A stretch of DNA of 64,000 bases from Lachnospiraceae bacterium (GCA_022483465.1 JAKVNF010000002.1:248001-312000), one strand, 5' to 3'; counted from the first letter of the stretch, positions 24,040 to 32,974 are shown. Notes: generated by a model from the sequence alone, not told the origin. Program-made: numbers and translations.

Positions 24040-26587
24040 CTCTAATTCCCGGGTATGTTGATAACTTTACACTTTTCAACTTTCCATCAACCGCGGGCTT
24101 TTTGGAACTTCGCCCGCGGAAAATAATGGGCTAAATATTACGGATCCATGGTAATCGGCTCCTGTTTTTGGAACTCAATGATAACTTCGCTTGTTGCTCA
24201 GGCCCCGTCTCGCTTTGTCCCGGAAAGATCTGCTTCCCTGGCCTCACGCTCAAGTGTCTTCTTGTTCTTGGATCCCGGTGGCCTGCCTGGCTTTCTCTTG
24301 ACGTGTACGATACCTGCAGCTGCCTCGGCTGCCTCTCGCTCGAGGGTCTTCTTGTTCTTGGATCCAGGCGGTCTGCCCCGGCCTCTCTTTTTCGTTATTC
24401 CGTCTGAAGAGTCGGCTGTCCGCGGTACAGAAGTTGCATCCTGCTTTCCTTTGTCCGGAGCAGGTATTGCACCATTGCCATCTGTGATGACATCTGTTGG
24501 CTTTTCACCTGAGACGCCGGCTTCTGGTACTGTCAACGGATCGCTGCTATTCGTGTCGAAAGAAGCAACGGATTTTCCACTGGCATCATCCTCAGCAATC
24601 CTGAGCCCTGCCTTTTCCGCCGCTTTTCTCACGCGAATCAGCTCGTTTGCCTTGCGCTTTTTCTCGATTTCATCATCCGAGAGATAAGCTTTGCGTGCAA
24701 ATGCGTACTTCCTTGTGAGTTTGTTTTTCTCACCCTCTTTGAAGACATAGGTGAGCGCATTGTCCTTCCGATTGATCTTGAAAGGGCTGGCAATCCGGAA
24801 GGCATCGTAGAAATCTCTGGCCTGTCGGATCGGAATCTCGGGGAGAATGACCTCATCAAAAACCTCCGCCTTCTGACCACGCAGTTCCAGAAACAGGCTG
24901 GAGGGAGATTCCCTGAAAACCTGCCCAACTGGGATCTGTTCAAGGAAGCTCTTCCCGCTCTTGTCGGTCATGGCATCCTCGGAAGGTTCATCCAGAGCTT
25001 TGGCAAGTGCCGGGGATACCTCCACATACCTGCTGTCCACCATACCGAGACGATTCTTGATGACGATAACAAGAAACGTGGCAATGAACGCAATCAGCAT
25101 GTGTCCTTTCAGGGTCTCCATGTTGTGCTGCCGTACCGGAAGGAACTTTGCATAGTTCTTGCCAAAGTCAAAGTACTGCTCGATATCCTGGCGGACATAG
25201 TATTCCGGAAGGACCTCCTCTACAGGAAGGTCTCTTGTAGTGACGATGGCAAAAACACCAAGCTGCTCAGAAATCTCGAGGATCTGGTCACAGGTCATCT
25301 TCCTGGCAGACTTCGTCTTCATCAGCCGTGTGTACTTGAAGGAGCTGCTGTCGCGGTCTCTGCAGAGATAAACAAACCCTGTGACGTCCTTCCCGGTTTC
25401 CTGATCGACGGCGATCTTCGTCTCGACCTTGACGATATAGAGAATGCGGTCCCTGTACCGAATCGCATTTGTGTCATCTTTAAGCTCCGCGGCATGCTCA
25501 TCCAGGATCTGCTTGTACAGATCATAGGTGGGATTCAGTCGGGTCATGAAGTCAATGCCAGAGAGAACAAGTTTCTCCATGGTAGAGGGACAGCAGTATC
25601 CTGCATCACCAATGGCATAAGAAACATCGCAGTGATACTGTTTCGCCAGCTCAATGATGCGCTGTGTCGTGGAAACATCCACGATGTTGCCCGGGATGAT
25701 CTCATAGAAGATCGGCAGTCCGGTAGACCGCTGAACAAGGGCAATCATCCGGAACTCGATATTGATATCGCCCTCATGGTTGCTGACACGGGTGACCGGG
25801 AGATCACACTTGTTTGGCATTCCGGTGCTGTCGATCAGGATAGAAACCTCCTGATCCGTTGAATTCAGCAGATACTTGATATGCGCAAGAAGGAAGTCCC
25901 TGCGCTGGCTGTCGTCGCCGAGCTTTGCCAGCATATCACTGATCCGCTGGCTGTAAATGTTGGCCTTCGGGAACAGGTACGATGCATAGTTCTGTCGATA
26001 CCACCTGTCGGCATTCACGTTCGCCTTTCCCTCAAGGATGTAATAGAAAAGGAGGGCGTACAGAGTGTCCCGATTCACATATTTGAGAGAGTCAAGGACT
26101 TCGTTATAGCCGATCGAATCGATCAGTGTTTTCAGGAAGTAGGAGTCGCCGAAGTCCACAAGCACATGCCGCTCTTTTCGCGCTCCGTCAGGGTTCTGTT
26201 CCGCGTTCGGGACATCCTTTGCCTCAAGTGCAGTGATGCTCTGATCATCCGGATTGAAATGGAAGTAACCTTCATCCCGTTTCCAGAAGATAAGGCGGTC
26301 CTTGTCGATCACCTTTCCGAGGTACTTCTGCCCCTGCTTCCTGGGGCCCTGATCCGTCTGAATCGTAGAGCCTGGCCATACAGCAACAAGTGTGCCGGAT
26401 GAGTTATTGCGATAAGAAATGCTAGGCATTTATTCGTCCTCAAGTTATTGTTTGTGATAACTTATTGTACGATATTTTGCCCGGCTTCGCAATAGTAGTA
26501 GCCAAGAAACACCGTGCTTTAGGCACTTTTTTGAAAATATTGTGCAGAAATATTCCCGAGAGTTATCAAGTTACCCGGGAAATAGAG
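24040..26587 (-). mobile_element. IS1634/IS4-type element C, 2548 bp (innermost layer)
   Basis: Termini CTCTAATTCCCGGGTATGTT (24040) and on the other strand CTCTATTTCCCGGGTAACTT (from 26587), continuing as GATAACT; 24 of 27 positions match. Flanked by 5-bp ATGAT duplications. A 29-bp inverted-repeat-like hairpin CCGCGGGC ... GCCCGCGG at 24091-24118 lies inside the left end and may shield the transposase gene from outside transcription. Carries one large transposase gene. Confidence 0.9.
24198..26429 (-). CDS. IS1634-family (IS4 superfamily) transposase with two C-terminal AT-hooks
   Basis: 743 aa, long for the family. Catalytic core: LIDSTGMPN (first D), YAIGDAGYCC (second D) and the Y-R-QDIEQYFDFGKNYAKFLP signature (E of the YREK-type motif), with the insertion domain between. 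N-terminus GTLVAVWPGSTIQTDQGPRK, QKYLGKVIDKDRLIFW is like other IS1634 proteins. The last 75 residues add two copies of a basic module, KRGRGRPPGSKNKKTLEREA and KRKPGRPPGSKNKKTLEREA; GRP flanked by basic residues is the AT-hook that binds the minor groove of AT-rich DNA. Intact frame. Confidence 0.9.
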   Translation of the reverse strand: MPSISYRNNSSGTLVAVWPGSTIQTDQGPRKQGQKYLGKVIDKDRLIFWKRDEGYFHFNPDDQSITALEAKDVPNAEQNPDGARKERHVLVDFGDSYFLKTLIDSIGYNEVLDSLKYVNRDTLYALLFYYILEGKANVNADRWYRQNYASYLFPKANIYSQRISDMLAKLGDDSQRRDFLLAHIKYLLNSTDQEVSILIDSTGMPNKCDLPVTRVSNHEGDINIEFRMIALVQRSTGLPIFYEIIPGNIVDVSTTQRIIELAKQYHCDVSYAIGDAGYCCPSTMEKLVLSGIDFMTRLNPTYDLYKQILDEHAAELKDDTNAIRYRDRILYIVKVETKIAVDQETGKDVTGFVYLCRDRDSSSFKYTRLMKTKSARKMTCDQILEISEQLGVFAIVTTRDLPVEEVLPEYYVRQDIEQYFDFGKNYAKFLPVRQHNMETLKGHMLIAFIATFLVIVIKNRLGMVDSRYVEVSPALAKALDEPSEDAMTDKSGKSFLEQIPVGQVFRESPSSLFLELRGQKAEVFDEVILPEIPIRQARDFYDAFRIASPFKINRKDNALTYVFKEGEKNKLTRKYAFARKAYLSDDEIEKKRKANELIRVRKAAEKAGLRIAEDDASGKSVASFDTNSSDPLTVPEAGVSGEKPTDVITDGNGAIPAPDKGKQDATSVPRTADSSDGITKKRGRGRPPGSKNKKTLEREAAEAAAGIVHVKRKPGRPPGSKNKKTLEREAREADLSGTKRDGA

Positions 26588-26592
26588 ATGAT

Positions 26593-27972
26593 AGCGACCA
26601 CGTTGATCATATTTTATCCAATATTTCCGTCATTTTGCCCTATGTCAATGAGCGCCAGAGACGGCTGATTATAGGAGCTCTTTCTGATGCACTGGGTTAT
26701 GGCGGCAAGTCTGCGATCAGTGAAAAATGCGGTGTGGCACGTAATACCGTGCGCAAGTCCGACGAAGAGTTCAAGCTCATCATCGCTGATGCTGCCGGCG
26801 AGACTTCTACTTCCACAGAGACAGAAACCAAAAGTGACGAAGCAGAAGACTCTGGCACTACGGATACCGATAAGGATTCTGAAATGTTGCTGGAAGCAAC
26901 TCCAGAGCAGATTGTCGGGCTTTATGATGGCTCCGTCAGCCTTTCTTCACTTGAAAGCAGACAGCGCCGCGCGGGTGGTGGCAGAAAAAGTGAAGCTGCG
27001 AAAAATCCGGAACTGATTCCTGCATTGATGGAGATCCTTGACGACTACACCTATGGTAATCCGGAATCCGTGCTGCTTTATACAAACCTGAGTGATCGCA
27101 AGCTCTCAGCTATGCTCGCTGAGAAGGGCTATTCAGTTGGGAGAAATGTCGTCAACCGAATGCTGAAGGCACTCGGTTGGAGCAAACAACAGAACAAGAA
27201 GCTGAAGCAGGTCGGTAAGGAACATCCAGACAGAAATGTGCAGTTTGAATTCATCAATGCAACGGGTAAAGAGGTTTTAGCTGCAGGGAATCCCATGATT
27301 TCCATCGATTGCAAAAAGAAGGAAAACATAGGAGACTATGCCAACAAAGGCAAGGAGTACAGACATAGCAAAGATCCTCGAGCGGTGCTTGACCACGATT
27401 TTCTGGATAAGGAACTTGGTCAGGTTGCACCATATGGTGTTTACGTCGTCAACAATAATACTGGGTTTGTAAATCTTGGAACCACACATGACACCTCCCA
27501 GTTCGCAGTCGCCAGTATACGTGCCTGGTGGTACACCGTTGGCAAGAACACGTTTCCTGACGCGACCATGATTTATGTCACGTGTGATGGAGGCGGAAGC
27601 AATTCCAGCCGTGTGCGAATGTTCAAGACGGAACTGGCAAAGCTGGTTGAGGAAATCGGGATACCGATTCAGATCTCTCATTTCCCGCCGGGAACATCAA
27701 AATGGAACAAGGTGGAGCATCGCCTTTTCTCTGAGATATCAAAAAGTTGGGCAGGTAAACCGCTAATCAGTGTTGAAACTGTAGTTCAGTTGATCGGATC
27801 AACAACTACAACAACTGGTCTGAAGGTAACCTGTCAGCCTGATTACAATGACTATAAAACAGGTCTGAAGGCTTCTGAGGAAGAGTACGATAAAGTTGAT
27901 ATTGAATGGATCAATATCGGGACATCTAACAAATGGAACTACATCATTCATGGGCTGAAAAAGGACTCGTGA
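26593..27972 (+). pseudogene. ISAzo13-family transposase of element B, main part
   Basis: 460 codons from SDHVDHILSNISVILPYVNE to the stop. Family motifs ISIDCKKKENIG, DHDFLDKELGQVAPYGVYVV, VTCDGGGSNSS and HFPPGTSKWNKVEHRLFSEI are all present, with the same D, D, E pattern as element A but clearly divergent sequence and a longer acidic insert (ETSTSTETETKSDEAEDSGT). Only the first seven codons are displaced. An in-frame GTG at 26542 inside element C could restart translation and give a nearly full-length protein, so activity is not excluded. Confidence 0.85.
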
Positions 27973-28003
27973 ATTGATCAATTTAAAGGATGACACACCC
28001 TAA

Positions 28004-28400
28004 GCTTTATATCACAGCAGACGGTGGCGGCAGCAACGGAAGCCGTAATCGCCTGTTTAAGGTCGAATTGCAAAAGCTCGTAAACGAGATAGGTATTCCG
28101 ATAGAGGTTTCCCACTTTCCACCAGGAACATCAAAATGGAACAAGATTGAGCACCGCATGTTCAGCCAGATCAGCAAAAACTGGCGCGGCAGGCCGTTGG
28201 AAACACTGGCGATCATCATAAACCTTATAGCGAATACAACAACAGAAAAAGGTCTTGTGATCAAATGCGGGCTTGATTCCGGTACGTACAAGACTGGGAT
28301 CAAGGTCACAGATGAGGAGCTGGGACAAGTGAACATCATTCGTAATACGTTTCGGGGAGACTGGAATTATGTCATCGCTCCAGCTAATTATTGCCGGTAG
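28004..28400 (+). pseudogene. ISAzo13 transposase of element A, C-terminal part
   Basis: Codons 281-412 (KLYITADGGG... to APANYCR), the continuation of 23088-23929 after element B. Followed by 30 bp of terminal sequence. Confidence 0.92.
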
Positions 28401-28443
28401 AATATGCATGAGTTAATTGCGCGCAGTTTCTTAGCATCATGTG

Positions 28444-28473
28444 AAGGGGGTTGCGACCGCAGCCCCCTTTTTT
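28444..28473 (+). terminator. Displaced terminator of the encapsulin operon
   Basis: AAGGGGGTTGC pairs with GCAGCCCCCTT around GACC, then TTTTTT. Without element A it would lie 23 bp after the encapsulin stop codon. Confidence 0.85.
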
Positions 28474-28479
28474 ATGTAA

Positions 28480-28787
28480 GGCGTTAGTTAAGAAACGGGT
28501 TGATAAGCGATCGCCTAGCATGAGACCACTAATCCCTCACTTTGAGCTCGAGCTGGGTACACTCCTATCCGTGCTGTGTTGCATCATGTAACAAAGCATC
28601 ACCTAGATTGCCTAAAAGCATACACCCACTTGCCGAGCATGTGACTATAAATAACAAGATAGGCATTATGCAGAGAAGAAAAGAGCTCCAAATGGGGATT
28701 CTATATCTTCATCAGACATTATCGCGTCGAGAGTTCACCATGGAGGTTGTGGTATGGAACCCGTCAACCCGGTTCTTTACTAACGCC
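28480..28787. mobile_element. 308-bp MITE, copy 1 (IS1595-related ends)
   Basis: Starts GGCGTTAGTTAAGAAACGGG and ends with the complement of GGCGTTAGTAAAGAACCGGG. Flanked by 8-bp duplications TTATGTAA (28472-28479, 28788-28795). About 96% identical to copy 2. It carries no transposase. The ends match those of the IS1595 element at 38569-39782, which could mobilise it in trans. Confidence 0.93.
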
Positions 28788-28795
28788 TTATGTAA

Positions 28796-29149
28796 CAATC
28801 GATCCCGCGCTTTTTGCCCAAGTCATCCCGCTTTCCCTGCAACTCCTGCGTTTTTGCAAAGTCCCGGCGCCTCATGGAAATCCCGCAGCCCTCGAACAGC
28901 GATTTGAAACGTGTCCCTGTCATTTTTGGCTTTTTCTGTTTCGTCTGAATCTTCGTTTAACTTTACGGGATGCTTTCTTTTGTCCTCCGGATTTCCCTCG
29001 TTTTTCCACTTTCTTCTGTCTTCATTTTCATGACAATTTTCCGTGATTCTGCCCGCGAAAGCCCGGACAGGACAGAATTGTTTTTGTATTGTATGCACTT
29101 GAAACAGCAGCTCCGGGATGTAATTTTCGGCCGTTCTGCATAATTTTTC
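28796..29149. other. Intergenic region, no gene seen
   Basis: Pyrimidine-rich on the plus strand (many CTTTTT/TTTCC runs) with no start signals on either strand. A long minus-strand opening across it lacks a ribosome binding site and is interrupted by the MITE end. Confidence 0.4.
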
Positions 29150-29178
29150 TTGTGTTCTTGTCCCTCTTTTCGTAAAAT
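29150..29178 (+). promoter_or_regulatory. Promoter of the EF-G-like gene
   Basis: TTGTGT (29150-29155), 17-bp spacer, TAAAAT (29173-29178); about 70 bp before the start codon, which follows ACTGGAGGTTACAAC. Confidence 0.6.
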
Positions 29179-29248
29179 GATGTTCGAATGATTCACCGGG
29201 CGGAACAGGGGACCCCGGGGAGTCAAAATCGACACTGGAGGTTACAAC

Positions 29249-31342
29249 ATGAAGGTTTTCACAACAGACAAGATCAGAAACGTCGTCGTCCTGGGACATG
29301 GCAGCGCCGGCAAGACCACCCTGGTGGAGGCCATGGCATACCTCGGAGGTCTGACCAGCAGACTCGGGAAGATCGAGGAGAAGAACACGGTATCTGATTT
29401 TACGAAGGAAGAGCAGAAGCGCGGCATCTCCATCCACACCTCGGTGATCCCGATCGAGTGGGAGGGATACAAGCTGAATATTCTGGACACCCCCGGCTAC
29501 TTTGACTTTGTCGGTGAGGTGGAAGAGGCCCTGGCCGTGGCGGACGGCGCCATCATCGTCGTCTCCGGCAAGAGCGGCATCGAGGCCGGCACCGAGAAGG
29601 CCTGGGAGCTGTGCGAGAAGTACCACCTGCCCCGGATGATCTTTGTCACCGACATGGACATCGACTCGGTCTCCTACCGCAAGACCATCGAGGACCTTAC
29701 CGCCCTCTATTCCAAGAAAATCGCACCGTTCAACATGCCCATCCGTGAGAACGGGAAGCTGACAGGCTATGTCAACGTGATTCAGAAGAAGGGCTTTGTC
29801 TGGAACGGAAAGGAAGTCGTCCCCAGCGACGTCCCGGACTACTCCAGAGAGTACCTGGAGCAGTACCACGACACCCTGATGGAGGCAGTTGCCGAGACCT
29901 CCGAGGAGTTCATGGAGCGCTACTTCGCCGGAGAGGAGTTCTCCGAGGCAGAGATCCGCGCCGCCGCAAGGCTCTCGATCCAGGACGGCACCATCGTCCC
30001 GGTGGAGATGGGCTCGGGCCTTACCACCCAGGGCGTCTACACCCTGATGGACGATATCGTCAAGTACATGCCCTCCGCCGAGTCCCGCAAGGTCTCCGGC
30101 ATCAACGTCAAGACCAGCGAGATCTTTGAGGCAAACTTCGATGTCTTAAAGCCCAAGACCGCCTTCGTCTTCAAGACCGTGGTGGATCCCTTCATCGGCC
30201 GCTACAGCCTGATCAAGATCCGCTCCGGCGTCTTCAAGACCGATGAGCTGGTGTACGATGCCTCCCAGGATGCGGAGTTCAAGATCGGCAAGCTCTACGT
30301 GATGCAGGGCAACAAGACCGCCGAGGTCCCCGAGCTCCACGCGGGCGATCTGGGAGCTCTGGCAAAGCTCACCGAGGTCAAGACCGGCGACACCCTCTCC
30401 ACGAAGGCAACTCCGGTCACTTACCCTCGAATGGAGATCTCCCAGCCCTACACCTACCTTCGCTACAAGGCGGTGAACAAGGCGGATATCGACAAGATCG
30501 CGCAGGCGATGGCAAAGATCGCCGCCGAGGATCCCACCTTCAAGGCGGTCAACGACGCGGCCAACGGCCAGTCTCTGATCTACGGCATGGGCGATCTGCA
30601 CCTGCAGGTCATCCAGGATGAGCTGGCAAACGAGTACAACGTCAAAGTCGAGATCGAGAAGCCCAAGGTTGCCTTCCGCGAGACGATCCGCAAGAACTCC
30701 GACGTGGAGTACAAGTACAAGAAGCAGTCCGGCGGCCACGGACAGTACGGACACGTCAAGATGAAATTCGGTCCCTCCGGCGACCTGACCACCCCGTACG
30801 TCTTCGATGAGGAAGTCGTGGGCGGCGCCGTCCCGAAGAACTACTTCCCGGCTGTAGAAAAGGGCATCGCCGAGTCCGTGCAGAGAGGTCCTCTGGCCGC
30901 CTACCCGGTGGTCGGCGTCCACGCCACCCTCTACGACGGATCCTACCACCCGGTGGACTCCTCTGAGATGGCCTTCAAGACGGCCGCCAAGCAGGCCTTC
31001 AAGAAGGGCTTCATGGAAGCCTCCCCGGTGCTGCTCGAGCCCATCGTGAACCTGAAGGTCACGGTGCCGGACACCTACACCGGCGATGTGATGGGAGATC
31101 TGAACAAGAGAAGAGGACGGGTCCTCGGCATGAACCCGATCCCGGGCGGCAAGCAGGTCATCGAGGCCGATGTGCCGCAGATGGAGCTCTTTGACTACTG
31201 CACGCAGCTGCGCTCCATGACCGGCGGAAGAGGCGAGTACGAGTACCACTTCGCCCGCTATGAGCAGTGCCCGGCAGACATCCAGAGCAAGGAAGTCGCG
31301 GCCAGGGCAGAAGAGGCCGCCGCCGGATTTGCAGAGGGCTGA
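29249..31342 (+). CDS. Elongation factor G-like translational GTPase (EF-G2 type)
   Basis: 697 aa with all five EF-G domains. G1 GHGSAGKTTLVEA (16-28), G2 RGIS, G3 DTPGYFDFVGEV; the G4 motif reads FVTDMDID where EF-G has NKMD, so base recognition is altered. Domain II (about 290-370), III (YTYLRYKAVNKADIDKIAQA ... GMGDLHLQV), IV (RETI ... GGHGQYGHVKMKFG) and V are complete. The P-loop GHGSAGKT and TDMD mark the EF-G2-like branch of Firmicutes rather than the main translocase, which normally sits in the str operon with rpsL, rpsG and tuf, absent here. Exact role unknown; ribosome translocation or recycling under special conditions is likely. Confidence 0.85.
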   Translation: MKVFTTDKIRNVVVLGHGSAGKTTLVEAMAYLGGLTSRLGKIEEKNTVSDFTKEEQKRGISIHTSVIPIEWEGYKLNILDTPGYFDFVGEVEEALAVADGAIIVVSGKSGIEAGTEKAWELCEKYHLPRMIFVTDMDIDSVSYRKTIEDLTALYSKKIAPFNMPIRENGKLTGYVNVIQKKGFVWNGKEVVPSDVPDYSREYLEQYHDTLMEAVAETSEEFMERYFAGEEFSEAEIRAAARLSIQDGTIVPVEMGSGLTTQGVYTLMDDIVKYMPSAESRKVSGINVKTSEIFEANFDVLKPKTAFVFKTVVDPFIGRYSLIKIRSGVFKTDELVYDASQDAEFKIGKLYVMQGNKTAEVPELHAGDLGALAKLTEVKTGDTLSTKATPVTYPRMEISQPYTYLRYKAVNKADIDKIAQAMAKIAAEDPTFKAVNDAANGQSLIYGMGDLHLQVIQDELANEYNVKVEIEKPKVAFRETIRKNSDVEYKYKKQSGGHGQYGHVKMKFGPSGDLTTPYVFDEEVVGGAVPKNYFPAVEKGIAESVQRGPLAAYPVVGVHATLYDGSYHPVDSSEMAFKTAAKQAFKKGFMEASPVLLEPIVNLKVTVPDTYTGDVMGDLNKRRGRVLGMNPIPGGKQVIEADVPQMELFDYCTQLRSMTGGRGEYEYHFARYEQCPADIQSKEVAARAEEAAAGFAEG

Positions 31343-31361
31343 TTCCCGAAAGAACGCACAG

Positions 31362-31402
31362 CACCCGGATCTTTCCCGGAAGGGAGGGGTCCGGGTGTTT
31401 TT
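31362..31402 (+). terminator. Terminator after the EF-G-like gene
   Basis: CACCCGGA (31362-31369) pairs with TCCGGGTG (31390-31397), inner CTTTCCC/GGGAGGG region, then TTTTT. Confidence 0.85.
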
Positions 31403-31470
31403 ATGCCTGCAGTTTCCGGAAAGCTGTGGTAAGGTAATACCGCGCCTAATGGCGCAACAGGAGGGACTAC

Positions 31471-32355
31471 ATGAAGAACACCCATGGACAGAAGATCACG
31501 CCGGATCCCAAAAAGGACACCAGACGCTTTATCGTGGTGAGCCTGGCTGCACTGGTGATGGCCTGCAACATCTGCATCTTTGTCAACGCAGGCGGTCTGT
31601 TTCCGGGCGGTGCCACCGGAATCACAGTGCTGATCCAGCGGATCTTTCTGAAGTACCTGGGAATCCACATCCCCTACACCGCGATCAACATCGCTGCCAA
31701 CGCCTTCCCGGTGTACCTGGGCTATCGCTACATTGGTAAAAAGTTCACGCTGTTCTCCCTGTGGATGATCCTGATCAACGGCGTTCTGGTGGATATCCTG
31801 CCCCTGCAGCCCATCACCAATGACATTCTCCTGATTGCGGTCTTCGGCGGCATGATCAACGGCGCTGCCATCAGCCTGTGCCTGTCCGTGGATGCCACCT
31901 CCGGCGGCACCGACTTCATCGCGATCTACCTCTCACAGAAAAAGGGCATGGACAGCTTCAACGTGGTCCTGGGAATCAATGCGGTCATCCTCGGCGCTGC
32001 GGGCTTTCTCTTTGGCTGGGACAAAGCCCTGTACTCCATCATCTACCAGTTCTGCTCCACCCAAGTGCTGCACCTTCTGTACCGCAACTACCAGCAGCAG
32101 ACCCTGTTCATCGTCACCGATCACCCGGACGAGGTCTGTCAGGAGATCTATCACGACACGATGCACGGGGCGACGATTCTTAGGGGAGAGGGGTCCTACC
32201 GGCACGACGAGCGGGAGCTCGTCTACTCGGTGGTGGCGGGGAGCGACACCACCAAGGTCATCCACGCGGTCCGAAAGATCGACCCCCATGCCTTCATCAA
32301 CTCCATCCGCACCACCCAGCTCCTCGGCCACTTCTACTTCAAGCCGAAGGACTGA
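31471..32355 (+). CDS. YitT-family membrane protein (DUF161 + DUF2179)
   Basis: 294 aa with about five to six transmembrane helices in residues 22-185, starting VVSLAALVMACNICIFVNAG. GGLFPGGATGITVLIQR and SVDATSGGTDFIAIYLSQKK are the two conserved Gly-rich loops of the YitT repeat. The C-terminal 85 residues (TLFIVTDHPDEVCQEIYHDT ... FINSIRTTQLLGHFYFKPKD) form the soluble DUF2179 domain. Function is not established for the family; transporter-like topology. The ATG has CAGGAGGGACTAC upstream. Monocistronic. Confidence 0.9.
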   Translation: MKNTHGQKITPDPKKDTRRFIVVSLAALVMACNICIFVNAGGLFPGGATGITVLIQRIFLKYLGIHIPYTAINIAANAFPVYLGYRYIGKKFTLFSLWMILINGVLVDILPLQPITNDILLIAVFGGMINGAAISLCLSVDATSGGTDFIAIYLSQKKGMDSFNVVLGINAVILGAAGFLFGWDKALYSIIYQFCSTQVLHLLYRNYQQQTLFIVTDHPDEVCQEIYHDTMHGATILRGEGSYRHDERELVYSVVAGSDTTKVIHAVRKIDPHAFINSIRTTQLLGHFYFKPKD

Positions 32356-32397
32356 CCTTCTGCGCGCTGCACAGGGTTAGATGCTGCAGCGCTTTCC

Positions 32398-32469
32398 AGG
32401 ACTATAGCCAAGCGGTAAGGCAGTGGAATTTGACTCCATCATCCGCAAATTCGAATCCTGCTAGTCCTG
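32398..32469 (+). tRNA. tRNA-Gln-like (anticodon TTG), with a weak T-stem
   Basis: Cloverleaf of 72 nt: acceptor AGGACTA/TAGTCCT with discriminator G; D-arm GCC-AAGCGGTAA-GGC; anticodon arm GTGGA-ATTTGAC-TCCAT, giving anticodon TTG (glutamine, CAA); variable CATCC; T-arm GCAAA-TTCGAAT-CCTGC. In the T-stem only three of five positions pair; 52-62 and the normally invariant G53-C61 are A-C. CCA is not encoded. It may be a decaying or specialised copy. A terminator follows at 32499. Confidence 0.6.
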
Positions 32470-32498
32470 CTTCCATTTTTCACGCGGGGAAACAGCCT

Positions 32499-32537
32499 GG
32501 AAGTGCTGCTGATTTTATATCAGTGGCACTTCCTTTT
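32499..32537 (+). terminator. Terminator after the tRNA-Gln-like gene
   Basis: GGAAGTGC (32499-32506) pairs with GCACTTCC (32526-32533), inner CTGAT/ATCAG stem, then TTTT. Confidence 0.75.
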
Positions 32538-32560
32538 ATCGTTCCGGTGGAAAATCGAAA

Positions 32561-32868
32561 GGCGTTAGTTAAGAAACGGGTTGATAAGCGATCGCCTAGC
32601 ATGAGACCACTAATACCTCACTTTGAGCTCGAGCTGGGTACACTCCTATCCGTGCTGTGTTGCATCATGTAACAAAGCATCACCTAGATTGCCTAAACAC
32701 ATACACTCACTTGCCGAGTATGTGACTATAAATAACAAGATAGGCATTATGCGGAGAAGAAAAGAGCTCCAAATGGGGATTCTATATCTTCATCGGACAT
32801 TATCGCGTCGAGAGTTCACCATGGAGGTTGTGGTATGGAACCCATCAACCCGGTTCTTTACTAACGCC
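32561..32868. mobile_element. 308-bp MITE, copy 2
   Basis: Same orientation and length as copy 1 at 28480-28787; flanked by 8-bp duplications AATCGAAA (32553-32560 and 32869-32876). The scattered differences from copy 1 change amino acids of the only shared open frame, arguing that the interior is not coding. Confidence 0.93.
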
Positions 32869-32974
32869 AATCGAAATTCCACGCTACCGCCTATTCCCCG
32901 AGAGCGATCCAGAGACCGGGAAAACCTGTCTGCTTCTGTCGTGCGCAGGCAAAAACATTTCTGCAGTATTCTCC

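Larger units (their letters stand above)
23930..28000 (+). mobile_element. Second, divergent ISAzo13-family element B (middle layer)
   Basis: Flanked by TAA at 23927-23929 and 28001-28003. Termini GGAATTGACACATAATAAAT and (other strand) GGGTGTGTCATCCTTTAAAT are imperfect inverted repeats; about 16 of the first 26 positions agree. Without the inserted element C and one 5-bp duplication it is 1518 bp. It landed at the same base of the host transposase gene as the self-insertions near 17.4-19.1 kb. Confidence 0.88.
23022..28430 (+). mobile_element. ISAzo13-family element A, interrupted (outer layer of a three-level nest)
   Basis: Same element as at 17790-19124, opposite orientation. Termini GGAACTGCGCG (23022) and complement of GAAACTGCGCG (ending 28430); flanking TTA at 23019-23021 and 28431-28433. 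Subtracting element B and one duplication leaves 1335 bp, exactly the intact copy. It separates the encapsulin genes from their terminator. One residue differs from the other copies (KAISYG instead of KAIPYG). Confidence 0.93.

Noticed and set aside
28542-28907. Protein-coding gene in the MITE (MSSSWVHSYP...)
   Set aside because: The two MITE copies differ by several amino acid changes over about 80 codons, with no start signal, and the frame runs into unrelated flanks.
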